Source: Conchocele bisecta
Lineage: Eukaryota; Mollusca; Bivalvia; Lucinida; Thyasiridae
Reading direction: 5' to 3'
NCBI GenBank assembly: GCA_029237695.1
Contig: CM055277.1
Span: 44,550,242 to 44,614,241, forward strand
DNA: 64,000 bases
Shown here: positions 22,807 through 34,235 of the stretch, in pieces
Numbering within the stretch: the stretch's first letter is position 1
Layout: each line of letters begins with the position of its first letter
Notes under the pieces: generated by a model
What the model was told of the DNA's origin: nothing
Databases searched by the model: none
Seen by the model: only the letters and a program-made list of their open reading frames with translations
Position numbers and translations under genes: made by a program

Positions 22807-23839
22807 AAAGAGAAATAAAGTGAAAGCGTGCATGTATTTGAAGTAAATGTTAAGATTCGATCGGCAATCAGAAAGTAACCATTTACACGTTATAACGTCT
22901 GCAAACTGCGATCATCTAAATGAGTCGGCAGTAACAAACCGCCTCACTAATGTTCTATTCCGCATTTGCTTTGAAACGTTCGTAAACTTTCAACGCCATT
23001 TACAAAAAATATCGTAAATTTTTTAAATAATTTTCATGAGATATGGCACAACTTCTTAGGTACAAAATCACATGGCTTGTCTCTCATATGATCTGAACTG
23101 TCCGTGTATTTTTTATATTTTACTGTCTTATTTATTACCTGATTAACTATCTCTATGATAATGCATTGAAGTAAGGAAAACTAAAAGAGTTAATTTACAT
23201 TAATAGTAAAGACATAGTATCGGTTAGTTATTTAAAAATATAAAATATTACCATATTTCATGTGTTGATAAATAACTCATGTTACTCTTTCTTAAATAAT
23301 GGTTGGATTCTTGAGAACACACGCGCCCAGCATTGGACTGATTTACATGTACATAGTAAAACGCGGAGATAATGGTGATGAGAAAGCATCAGGGAACATA
23401 AACTGGAGACATTCACATGATATATATTTATAGGGGCACTGTATTCATCTATACATTCAATAAGGATATTCTTCCAAGGTCACGCAATCACATTATAAAC
23501 AATGATAGTAAACAAATGCTAGAGCGAATATTTGAGGAACCGTCGTCTAGAAGGCAACACATAGAGCATCCGGAATTGAGACAAACCGTATGGCTTTCTA
23601 CCTAAGAATATGTGCGATTGTTTATGAAAACTATTTACAGAAACTGTGAAATTGTCTTGAAATGACCTCGAAATATTAGTTGATGAAAGTTTCATAGCAA
23701 ATGCTACTACGCATTTGCTCTGAACATTTCGTCAACTTTTGATGTCATTTAGGGAAATCATCGTAATTCTTAAAACTATGTTTTCATGAGATATCGCACA
23801 TTTCTTAGGTACAAAATCACACGGCTTGTCTCAACTGAC
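22807..23839. other. No gene seen
   Basis: About 1 kb of AT-rich intron. The segments 22938-23085 (attccgcatttgct...tcacatggcttgtctc) and 23690-23835 are diverged direct repeats of one another. Confidence 0.5.
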
Positions 23840-23983
23840 TTAACCCTTTTCAACACTACAGCCGTCTCATCAGGATCTGCACTTTTTGAAAATAATTTTC
23901 ATAAATGGACTATTCTGAAAACCATTCTGCGACGGTTGGATTGGGTGCAAAATTAACAAATCAAAATACATTCCAGTAACTTA
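23840..23983. mobile_element. TTAA MITE 'gatcctgatgag' family, half copy
   Basis: Starts TTAAcccttttcaacac and contains cgtctcatcaggatctgcac and cataaatggac; the right terminus is degenerate. Confidence 0.6.
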
Positions 23984-24500
23984 GTATGCGACATGATAAC
24001 CAAATGTGTCTCACTATAGAAAGGCCACATAGTTTTACGAATGTCGCTATCACGGCCCACAAGGCAAGTTAAAAATGTGTATTTCAAAATGGAATGAAGA
24101 GAAATTGGGCAAAGAAGACGGGGTACCTGAACTAACGAATCCACACAATGCATACGTCATACTAAGGGGCAATGTCTCAGCATGTCGCACACATGATTCA
24201 ATATTATCACCATTCAGCACATACGAGAACATGTAATACATAAACATAGTAGCTGGGTATATCTTTTAAATGCATTTTTTTATAGTTCAAGATCGTGGAA
24301 AGATTGGCCAATGTGTAAGTTGTATTTCATACATTCAAAACAAGATATTTTCTTCAGTTAAACTACCAGAGTAGACTTCAAATACATGCTTGGACGTGTA
24401 TACTAATTTAGGTATGCAGTAGGCAGGAATCATCAGCACAAATTGAACACCCCTTAAAGAGGAGCCAAGCATAAAAGTAACTCAAGAGAAGTACCATTAC
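23984..24500. other. Intron after P2X exon 7b; no assigned feature
   Basis: The minus-strand reading near 24230-23990 contains NIESCVRHAE and LLCPISLHSILKY, which faintly resemble exon 7 blocks but lie in different frames. Confidence 0.35.
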
Positions 24501-24651
24501 CTTAACGGCCAATTTGGTAAAGTTGTCAACACCAGCGTACTGAACAATGTCGGACAAAGCAAAGATGGGACAGAATTGATATTTTGTATGGTTGCTTTTG
24601 AAGCGACAGTTTCGGAGTTCGTCATTATCATCAAAGCCGACAATATTCCGT
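24501..24651 (-). CDS. P2RX: P2X receptor exon 7, version b (alternative copy)
   Basis: 151 nt: one base closing the same split Arg as version a, then 50 codons. The translation is RNIVGFDDNDELRNCRFKSN then HTKYQFCPIFALSDIVQYAG and VDNFTKLAVK. Cysteines seven and eight and CPIF are kept, but only about one third of residues match version a, so the duplication is old and both copies have been kept open. It is four codons longer, acidic before the first cysteine and basic after it. The acceptor is ctgtctgtgtttcag and the donor AAG|gtaatg; the entry and exit phases equal those of 7a. There are no stops or frameshifts. It could be an alternative exon or a lineage-specific preferred exon. Confidence 0.92.
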
Positions 24652-25060
24652 CTGAAACACAGACAGACATCTTAACATTTACTTCAAGTGCATGGTGTTT
24701 GAAGCAAACAAAAGTACGACCCAAGTCGGTTATATGTTTTTCTTTCGTACACCGTTGGTATTGTTAGTAACATTATTACGCATAATTAATTGTGTTGTCA
24801 TCTATTGTTTATTTCTTGTTTTCCATGTTTGGGATGAAAGCATTGACAAGACATTGATGCCTTAACTCCACCAACGTAGGGTCGTACTTAATATAATAAT
24901 TAGTATAATAAAATGTTAATACATGTATATGAAACAGGGAATTCAAAACGTACGGTACGGAATTCGTTTCATCAGAAAGCAGTTTTCCACAAAAATTCCG
25001 CCACGGAAGCAGTGTCGCACCTGCCGAAACATTTGACCGTAACATGATCATGGTAATGTG

Positions 25061-25307
25061 TTAACCCTTTGAACCCGACAGCCCGCTATATCGGTTTATG
25101 CAAACAGTGCAGATCCAGATGAGCCGGCTCGTAACGCACCGTCTCATCAGGATCTGCACTGTTTGAAAGTAATTTTCATATTTTTGAGAACAACAAATAC
25201 CCCCTTTTTATAAATGGAATAGTCTGAAAATCATTTTGCGATGATTGGATTGGTTGCAAAATTAACATATCGCAGCCCATTCAGTTACTTAGGGGTGGAA
25301 GGGTTAA
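25061..25307. mobile_element. TTAA MITE 'gatcctgatgag' family, complete copy in HINE debris
   Basis: TTAA-ccctttgaa at the left, ggaaggg-TTAA at the right. The flanks join as atgtg-TTAA-gtaagcatcac, matching the uninterrupted sequence acaattaagcatcacat near 14370, so the empty site has a single TTAA. Confidence 0.8.
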
Positions 25308-25615
25308 GTAAGCATCACAAAAACCGTCAGAAAAGTGTGTGCAATAAACATGTCCATACAGTGTTTGAGACCGGATATAAGCATTTGCTTATATAAAATT
25401 CGTCAGTTTCTTCGGCCCTTTTGGTTCCCTTAAATGATTTTGCAACATTGTGAAGTGTCAAAATACTGAAGCAATCCGTTAAGTAATATTAAACTTATAC
25501 CATGATGACGAAGCTTGTACAACCTTTATGACATTTGTTGACGCGGACGTCGACGACGACGGAAAAAGCAGCGAATATAGTCGAGCCTTCTGCTAAAGCA
25601 GGCGCGACAAAAAAC
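25308..25615. mobile_element. HINE-like J fragment with 3' hairpin
   Basis: Contains ataccatgatgacgaagctt and the end hairpin gccttctgctaaagcaggcg (25590-25610). Confidence 0.55.
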
Positions 25616-25891
25616 ATTGAAATGGTATTGATATAGAATGTTCCGGATATCAGAATCAGTGACTCACTTTTGATAACTGTTTTTGAATTCCCAAATTCAA
25701 TCGGTTGGTATCCCAGATGCAACTGAGATTGTCAATGTACTTTCTCATACTGTATTTAGATGTAGATGGATAGTTCTTTGGCTATTTGATCATGTAGATT
25801 CGTAACGTATGTGTGACGTCATTCTTACTGTGTTTTAATCCTTTAAAATCTTCGTCATAAACGCATGGATGTTTAGGATATATAGCGCATC

Positions 25892-26100
25892 AGGGGGCCG
25901 TTTCACTAAACTTCGAACCACTAAAATGTTCGTAAGTGCACAATTATGATAGTCTGTAAATGTCACATTAACAATGTTTTATTGAAAACAATTATTGGAT
26001 TTACATTTATTGAGTAGTAAATCCATCAATTGAAATTTCCAGACGATCCTAAATTTGCACTTACGAACATTTTAGTCGTACGAAGTGAAATGGCCCCCAG
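25892..26100. mobile_element. Foldback MITE, copy 3
   Basis: Ends ggggccgtttcactaaactt and gaagtgaaatggccccc. The central gcatatgc palindrome is deleted down to tttattgagtagtaaa. Confidence 0.8.
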
Positions 26101-26700
26101 ATGCGGTAATATTTGTACATGTACGTATTTTATGTATGTGACCACTTACAAGCTTGTTTACAAGCAGATAAACAACAAACATTGATGTATTAGGTATTAG
26201 TTGCGCCATGTCCGGCGTAAACGATGCAATGGGCACCTGTTATTTGTTGTTTTTTTACCAACGTGTTTTTTCCTAAATATCTGAATAACGTCTGCATTAG
26301 TTGGTACGCTTCCACGTGGATTTTATTTAAATATCCAAGTAATGTATGTAGAAGCCGTACGCGATGAAGGACTGTATGTACCATGAATTTATTTTCATAG
26401 TGCATAAAAAATAGATCTATAGAACAGGCTCATAATAAATAACAGGGTGTGTGACATACTCTACAGATGTGACAAGGGATCGTTAGCTAATCGAATAAAA
26501 CATTTGATGAAGCGGTTCATAAGTTATTGAAAAATTAAAGGTGTTACTAAAGTACACACGTACATGAACTAACGCTATATTCCCTCTTGCCTATCAGCGC
26601 CGGGATACTAATTAAACTACATGCAGTATGTGAAAGTTAATTGACAATCCCTCCACCTCGAGTGCACACACATACATGTAAGCATAGTATATACCGGTAC
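26101..26700. other. Intron between P2X exons 7a and 7b; no feature
   Basis: About 600 unique bases directly downstream of exon 7a. No repeat or RNA gene was recognised. Confidence 0.4.
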
Positions 26701-26839
26701 CTTAATGGCGAGTGCACTGAAGTTTGACCCTGTGCCTTCAGCGATGGTTTTCAACACAAATATCGGACACTGGGTATTATTGTCAAAATCAAACCTGCAG
26801 CTTTTTAGATACGTTTCGTTGACGTCCGGAACGTTTCTC
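26701..26839 (-). CDS. P2RX: P2X receptor exon 7, version a
   Basis: 139 nt: one base closing the split Arg, then 46 codons. The translation is RNVPDVNETYLKSCRFDFDN then NTQCPIFVLKTIAEGTGSNF and SALAIK. It carries the seventh and eighth conserved cysteines and the family block CPIFxLxxI; three sequons (NET, NNT, NFS) are visible. In P2X structures this segment forms the dorsal fin that moves on ATP binding. The acceptor is cacgtgtttacag and the donor AAG|gtaccg (phase 0), somewhat weaker than that of version b. It lies upstream in transcription of version b, with a 2.05 kb intron between. Joining a to b would break the frame, so one of them must be chosen. Confidence 0.94.
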
Positions 26840-26905
26840 CTGTAAACACGTGATCGGTGCCCGGTTACAACATTCAGCCCTAACTATAGACTTTCGTTTT
26901 TATCT

Positions 26906-27012
26906 ATTCCATTAATCCGAAAACTCTTAAAATACTGGCAAACACTGTAGATCCTGATGAGCCGGCTCGTTACGAGCCAGCTCATCTGGATCTACAGTGT
27001 TTGTAAATACTG
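26906..27012. mobile_element. TTAA MITE 'gatcctgatgag' family, core only
   Basis: Palindrome tgtagatcctgatgagccgg...ccagctcatctggatctaca with flanking ggcaaacactg / cagtgtttgtaaat. Confidence 0.7.
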
Positions 27013-27860
27013 AGATTATGGCATATGCGGCTGAACCAGTAATATGTCCAAGTAATGGACTTACAGAGACCAAATGTGATTGACTCGAACACAAGGCCAT
27101 TCTTGGCGAGACAAGGATCAATCAAGACAATCAAAGGCAATCAAATTTCCATACACATATGCTTTGGTACACGACATACAATGTATGCAATGTGAAAGTA
27201 ATTACATGTGGCGTATTTATACACCGTGCATAATGTTGTAGGTTTAATTTGGGTTTTATTACTACTACTTTATTACTGAAAACAAGAAATTGAGAATCCA
27301 TAGTCATGTGACTCAAGTTGAGATGCAATATACCTATATCTCACATCAGCCATGTTGCAGAGTTATGCATCCCGTGTTACTAGAACGACCAGACCTTGTA
27401 TGCTGGACGATGGGTGGACACATAATACGAATACACAACATTTATGGGGAATATATCGGGGGTATAAACTTTTAAAAATACAAATATACTGGTTGAAGGC
27501 ATTCGCTCAATATTGTTGGACTTTTAAAAGCTAATAGCCCTGATACATTTTACAAAAGTGGCATTTATTCTGTATAGTTTCAACTCATTCAAAGTGATTA
27601 AACTGATTTGAAATCATATTTTCAGTTTTCCAGATTCCAACAAAAAAGGGGTGGGGGTTGGGGGGGGGGAGGAGGGGGCGTTATTGACGGCACGAATAGA
27701 AGGGCCGGAGTGAGTTGCTAAAAGAAGTTGTTTAAAGATCCACAGACGGACCTCGGCGGATTAAGGAAGGTACGTACATAGTGTTGCTAAATGACATTTA
27801 ATAATATGTCATATTTGAAATATGAATATTCTATTTATTATATACCCTATGCAAGCAATG
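27013..27860. other. No gene seen
   Basis: Unique intronic sequence with a G-rich tract at 27646-27680. Confidence 0.45.
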
Positions 27861-28412
27861 TACTGTCTGTTCCACGTTTTGCTGCCAACGAACTTTTGGT
27901 CATTAGACTCATTTAATCTAACAAGAATTCCGCGGAATCAAATGTCTCGCCTTGTTCCGCATTGACCTTGACCCTGGGGCCTTGACCTTGACCCACGAGA
28001 ATAGTCCTAATATTCATCTACATATCATAGTAAAGGTATGTATAAAGTTTGATGACTGTAGCTGATAAGGTGTTGAAGTAATGACCGTAACACGAAAACT
28101 TACAATTACATGTAAATGATGATGCCGCCGCCGACGACGACGATTCCGGAATAGCAAAATCTATCGCTTTCGCGGGCGAGACAAAAAATATTTACATGTA
28201 ATTGTAAGTACTTTTTCATCACTAACAAAAAAGTTCCCATAGGAAACTCGCAATAAAATCAATATTTGTTGACATTTCATCAAATATATTGTTTTGGGGA
28301 GAGGGACATTTTTGTTATTGATGAAACAGTACTTACAATTAAATATTTGTTTAGATTTAGTGCGTTTAATAGCCACGGGTTTGTCGGTAGCAAAACGTGA
28401 AAACAGACAATA
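27861..28412. mobile_element. TA-flanked MITE 'CTGTCTGTTCCACG', interrupted
   Basis: Left end tactgtctgttccacgtttt, right end caaaacgtgaaaacagacaa-ta. The body is split at aatct/aaaatattt by the HINE at 27920-28186. Confidence 0.8.
27920..28186. mobile_element. Short HINE-like element nested in MITE
   Basis: 5' hairpin acaagaattccgcggaatc, a 'gaccttgaccctgggg' core, then a gacgacgacgattccgg stretch and the 3' hairpin tatcgctttcgcgggcga. It starts like 8217. Confidence 0.75.
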
Positions 28413-28525
28413 GTCACTTTTTTAGACTGTATACGGGAAGAAATGTGCATTGGCATTAAATTCAGCCTACGCCAGTTTGCAGGTGTGAATATGAATTAAG
28501 CTACAGGAAACACTGATATTTACCA

Positions 28526-28801
28526 GTAGCCTATTTCACATACATTGCAAAGTATACTTTTCTAGCAAATTTTCAATTTTAGGATAATTTTTTTTATACT
28601 GAATTTATTACATTATCACAGCCATTTTGGCTGTGATAATGTAATACATTCAGTATAATAATTCTGCATACTTTTAATCATCAAATATATGCAGTCGTTA
28701 GTTCTATAGAAATAATGCATTTCAGGAAAAATAAATGATTACTCCCTCAAAGTATACTTTGCTAGAAAAGTATACTTTGCAATGTTTGTGAAATCGGCTA
28801 C
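28526..28801. mobile_element. MITE with 'aaagtatactt' termini, complete copy
   Basis: Left gtagcctatttcacatacat...gcaaagtatactt, right aagtatactttgc...gtgaaatcggctac. The centre folds on gccattttggctgtgataat. Confidence 0.8.
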
Positions 28802-29012
28802 AAAAGTTGTTTATGTCATCGATGAGAACATACAACAGTTACTTCTATTCACATCGCTATTAGTCCATGAATGAGGTGAAATCTGACTACCAAAAAGTTT
28901 ACATGAAAAGTAACCCGAACAATAAAATGTGATTGTTATCTGAAATCCACAGGAAACGTCATTTTAGCAATACTATTTCAATATGGCTGCCACATTGTTG
29001 CTACATTCTGAA

Positions 29013-29845
29013 CAAGAATGCCGCCAACGGCATGTATCCCATCGCTCATACAATAAATAAGTGATAGGAGAATGGTGAAATGCGCACGCATGTACTGGAC
29101 GAAATATATAAATTATTTGACCTTGACCTTGGGTACGGAGGGGGAGGATGCGTGGGGAAATGAAAATATGGATGATAACAAACATGGATTCGAAGTTTGA
29201 CACGGGTCGCTAATACAGTCAATAAGAAGTTATAGCAGAAAGAATATACTGTACCGAAATTTAAAATGTACTGACCGATTTGACCTTGAAATTGGGCATG
29301 AGGGAGCATGGGTGGGGCGGGGAATGAAAATATGAACGACATTAACATACACATGATGTTTGAAGCCAATCACTCACTCAGTAAAGACGTTATAGCAGAA
29401 TAAAGAAACGTGCACACATCTACTGTATGGACAATTCTAAGTTACTAATATTTGACATAACCCTTTGGGCATGGGGAGCATGAGTGGGGCGAAGAATGAA
29501 AATATGAATGATGAGAAAATTGAACATGAAGTTTGAAGCCATGAATTTTGAAGCCACTCACTCATACAGTAAAGAAGTTATAGCAGAATGGAGAAACGAA
29601 CACACATCTACTGGACGGTAATTGCTAAGTTATTTGACAGGCTTTGGGAATGGGGAGCATGGGTGGGACGGGGAGTGAAACTATGAATCATGATAAACAT
29701 GCACATGAAGTAGAAGTCAATCGCTCATAAAATAAATAAGTTATAGCAGAATGGAGAAACGTGCATGCATATACTGGACATACATTTAGTTGACCTTGAC
29801 CATGGGCATGGGGGAGCATGGGTTTGGCAGGGAATGACAATATGA
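29013..29845. mobile_element. HINE-like array K, left part
   Basis: Starts aacaagaatgccgccaacgg. About four units of 180 bp with 'atgaaaatatgaatgatgag' and 'gaagttatagcagaat'. It continues at 33098 after two nested pearl elements. Confidence 0.7.
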
Positions 29846-31485
29846 ACTAGATTGGTCAGTAAGCGAGGCTTACGGAATACCCCCCGCGTGGGCCCAGGTA
29901 CCCCTAAAATATGTAAAAATGTCCAAGTGTGTGGGCTTGTGACCTTGACTCTGGGATTAGCGCAAGCGGCATGAACGTGAATTTGTCACAGGGTGGCAGA
30001 GGTCCATTGGAGCAATGAGTGTGTGAAATGTGAAGCAGATCCGAGCAAGGAAATAGAAGTTATAACTGATTTGTCTGATGTTAAGTTTTGTAAAGAGACT
30101 ACCGTATAGCCTCGAATTAACGACCCCGGAGGCGTTACATTTTACAAAAGGGGGGGGGGGGGGGGTGGGGGGGGGGCGTTTATTGGCAATTAAAAAAAAA
30201 AAATAAAGAAAAAAAAACAATTACCAAGGACCGCCAATGTCAAACACAAATAAGGATTTAAGGATTATTTGTGTTTGAAATTGGTGGTCATTGGTAAAAA
30301 AAAAAAAAATTATTTGGAGGGGGGGGGGAGGGGGGGCGTATATTAGGAGGGGGGCGTTAATTCGAGGTTATACGGTATGTATGTGACGTTAACCTCGAGA
30401 TCAGCGGGGATTTGTCACAGCATATGAAATATTAAGAATTTTCAATGAAAGAAATAGAAGTTATAACATATTTCTCTGATGTTAAGTTTTGTAAAGAGAC
30501 TAAGTATGTGACCTTGACCTTGGGATCAGCGGGGGTTGGACAGTCGTAGATTTGTCACAGCATGATAGTACAACCTTAGAGGAATGCACAAGTGAAATAA
30601 TAAGAATTTTCAATGAAGGAAATAGAAGTTATAACTTATTTCTCTGATGTTAAGTTTTGTAAAGAGACTAAGTATTTGACCTTGACATTGGGATCAGCGG
30701 GGTTGGACGGTCATGGATTTGGCACAGCATGGTATTAGAGCCTTACAGGAATGCATGTGTGAAATATTAAGAATTTTAGATGAAGGAAATAGAAGTTAGA
30801 ACAATATTTCTCTGATGTTAAGTTTTGTAAAGAGACTAAGTATTTGACCTTGACCTTGGGATCAGCGGGGGTTGGACGGTCGTGGATTTGGCACAGCATG
30901 GTAGTAGAGCCTTACAGGAATGCATGTGTGAAATATTAAGCATTTTAGATGAAGGAAATAGAAGTTAGAACAATATTTCTCTGATGTTAAGTTTTGTAAA
31001 GAGACTAAGTATTTGACCTTGACCTTGGTATCAGCGGGGGTTGGATGGTCGTGGATTTGGCACAGCATGGTAGTAGAGCCTTATAGGAATGCATGTGTGA
31101 AATATTAAGCATTTTAGATGAAGGAAATAGAAGTTATAACAATATTTCTCTGATGTTAAGTTTATGGACTAAGTATTTGACCTTGACCTTGGGATCTGCG
31201 GGGGTTGGATGGTCGTGGATTTGGCACAGCATGGTAGTAGAGCCTTACAGGAATGCATGTGTGAAATATCAAGCATTTTAGATGAAGGAAATAGAAGTTA
31301 TAACAATATTTCTCTGATGTTAAGTTTACGGACTAAGTATTTGACCTTGACCTTGGGATCTGCGGGGGTTGGACGGTCGTGAATTTGGCACAGCATGGTA
31401 GTAGAGCCTTACAGGAATGCATGTGTGAAATATCAAGCATTTTAGATGAAGGAAATAGAAGTTATAACTCGTTGCGGGGGGTATA
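29846..31485. mobile_element. Pearl element A, copy 1
   Basis: 5' end actagattggtcagtaagcg with hairpin gtaagcgaggcttac and aataccccccgcg. There are about seven 169 bp core units ('gttaagttttgtaaagagac', 'ggatttggcacagcatggta'). Poly-G tracts and a (A)n-rich fold lie at 30145-30375. The 3' hairpin ctcgttgcggggggtata is kept, but the (GACG)n tract is missing. Confidence 0.82.
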
Positions 31486-33097
31486 ACTAGATTGGTCAGT
31501 AAGCGAGGCTTACGGAATACCCCCTGCGTGGGCCCAGATACCCCTAAATATGTAAAATAATTTCCAAGTGTGTGGGCTTGTGACATTGACTCTGAGCTTA
31601 GCGGGGGCGGCACAAACGTGAATTTGTCACAGGGTGGTAGAGGTCCACTGGAGCAATGCGTGTGTGACATGTGAAGCAGATCTGAGCAAGGCAATAGAAA
31701 TTATAACCGATTTCTCTGATGTTAAGTTTTGTAAAGAGACTAAGTATGTGATCTTGACCTCAATATCAGTGGGGATTTGTCACAGCATGATAGTAGAGCC
31801 TTAGAGGAATGCATGCATGAAATATTAAGAATTTTCGATGAAAGAAATAGAAGTTATAACATATTTCTCTGGGTTGGACGGTCGTAGATATGTCACAGCA
31901 TGATAGTACAACCTTAGAGGAATGCCCAAGTGAAATATTAAGACTTTTCAAAGAAGGAAATAAAAGTTATAACTTATTTCTCTGATGTTCAGTTTTGTAA
32001 AGAGACCAAGTATTTGACCTTGACCTTGGGAACAGCGGGGGTTGGACGTAGTGGATTTGGCACAGCATGGTAGTAAAGCCTTACAGGAATGTATGTGTGA
32101 AATATTAAGCATCTTAGACAAAGGAAATAGAAGGTATAACATATTTCTGTGATGTTAAGTTTTGTAAAGAAATTAAGTATTTGACATTGACCTTGGGATC
32201 AGCGGAGGTTGGACGTCGTGGATTTGGCACAGCATGGTAGTAGTGCCTTACAAGAATGCACAAGTGAAATATTAAGCATTTCAGATGAAGGAAATAGAAG
32301 CTATAACATATTTCTCTGATGTTAAGTTTTGTAAAGAGACTAAGTATTTGACCTTGCCCTTGGATTCAGCGGGAGTTGGACGGCCGTGGATTTGGCACAG
32401 CATGGTAGTAGAGCGTTACAGGAATGCATGTGTGAACTATTAAGCATTTTAGATGAAGGAAATAGAAGTTATAACAATATTTCTCTGATGTTAAGTTTTG
32501 TAAACAGACTAAGTATTTGACCTTGACCTTGGGATCAGCGGGGGTTGGATGGCCGTGGATTTGGCACAGCATGGTAGTAGAGCCTTACAGGAAGGCATGT
32601 GTGAAATATTAAGAATTTTAGATGAAGGAAATAGAAGTTATAACAATATTTCTTTGATGTTAAGTTTTGTAAACAGACTAAGTATTTGACCTTGACCTTG
32701 GGATCAGCGGGGGTTGGACGGTCATGGATTTGGCACAGCATGGTAGTAGAGCCTTACAGGAATGCATGTGTGAAATATTAAGCATTTTAGATGAATAAAA
32801 TAGAAGTTATAACAATATTTCTCTGATGTTAAGTTTAGTGACGGACGGACGGACGGACGGACGGACGGACGGACGTTCTTACATTACTATACTTATGTGG
32901 CTTATCACATGTTAAATATTAGCCACATAAAACGATTTTTAGCCACATAAAACGATTTTTATGTGGCTAATTGTAACCAACCCTATCCTTTACCAAGTCC
33001 ATAACCCTGTGGGGCTAGCCACATAAGTACCCTAATGTGTGCCCGGACGGACAACCTGACTCCAGTATACCCCCCACAACTCGTTGCGGGGGGTATA
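31486..33097. mobile_element. Pearl element A, copy 2, head to tail with copy 1
   Basis: It begins at the base after copy 1 ends. Core units of 169 bp are followed by (GACG)n (32836-32874), an internal hairpin built of agccacataaaacgattttt repeats, and the 3' end ataccccccacaactcgttg...gtata. Confidence 0.85.
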
Positions 33098-33160
33098 AAA
33101 TGAATAACATGCACATGGCGTTTGAAGCCAATCACGATAAATAAGTTATATCAGAATCAG
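33098..33160. mobile_element. HINE-like array K, right part
   Basis: Resumes with 'gcgtttgaagccaatc', matching the unit broken at 29845. Confidence 0.6.
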
Positions 33161-33505
33161 TGCTCCAGATAAGCTGCGTATATGCGTAAATACCCAATTA
33201 AAATGGCCAAAAACCCAATTGAAATCGGAAGTAGTGAGTATCAAAAATCAAGGACAATAGTGGTACCTGTATCATGCTACAGAAAACAATAAATAGACGA
33301 CAAATATAGCATATTTTTCTTATTTTCCCATGAAAACACATCTTGGTATTTCATTAGAATTCTAATGAAATGCCAAGACATGTTTTCATTTCGAAACAAA
33401 CTATTCAATAATTGTTGATGTGTAAACAGTAGTGTGATTTTATTTTACCCAATTAAACTTTTGAAATACCCAATTGCTTCAGAAATGATGGAGTAACAAT
33501 ACTCA
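33161..33505. mobile_element. Foldback element 'ctccagataagc', right-truncated
   Basis: Left end gctccagataagctgcgtat. The central palindrome is cttggtatttcattagaatt/ctaatgaaatgccaag. The right end is cut by a pearl element at 33506. A fuller copy is at 46165. Confidence 0.75.
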
Positions 33506-34235
33506 ACTAGATTGGTCAGTAAGCGAGGCTTACGGAATACCCCCCGCGTGGGCCCAGGTACCCCTAAAATATGTAAACATTTCCAAGTGTGTGGGCTTGT
33601 GACCTTGTCACAGGGTGGTAGAGGTCCATTGGAGCAATGCGTGTGTGAAATGTGAAGCAGATCCGAGCAAGGAAATAGAAGTTATAACCGATTTCTCTGA
33701 TGTAAAGTTTTGTAAAGAGACTAAGTATGTGACCTTCACCTCAAGATCAGCGGGAATTTGTCACAGCATGATAGTAGAGCTTTAGAGAAATGCATGCATG
33801 AAATATTAAGAATTTTCGATAAAAGAAATAGAAGTTTAACATATTTCTCTGACATTAAGTTTTGTAAAGAGACTAAGTATGTGACCTTGGGATCAGCAGG
33901 GGTTCAACGGTCGTAGATTTGTCACAGCATGATAGTACAACCTTAGAGGAATGCACGAGTGAAATATTGAGAATTTTCAATGAAGGAAATAGAAGTTATA
34001 ACTTATTTCTCTGATGTTAAGTTTTGTAAAGAGACCCAAGTATTTGACCTTGACCTTAGGATCAGCGGGGGTTGGACGGTTGTGGATTTGGCACAGCATG
34101 GTAGTAGAGCCTTACAGGAATGCATGTGTAAAGAAGTTATAATAGCAGAATAGAAAACGTGACGGAGGGATGGACGGATGAATGAATGGACGACATTTAC
34201 ATCCTTATATCCATTGTTTCGTTACGCGATAGGAT
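33506..34235. mobile_element. Pearl element A, copy 3, 3'-truncated
   Basis: The complete 5' end is followed by about three core units; it fades into a (GACG)-like tract and unique sequence before 34236. Confidence 0.75.

Noticed and set aside
23990..24247. Possible third copy of P2X exon 7 (NIESC..., CPISLHSILKY)
   Set aside because: The matching bits lie in different frames, no acceptor/donor pair bounds them, and the similarity is too weak.
29957..32741. Many 60-120 codon minus-strand frames containing HAVPNPRPSNPR-like repeats
   Set aside because: They repeat with the 169 bp pearl core unit and are open only because the unit lacks stops in that frame. The same applies to 54349-55728 and 7542-7877.
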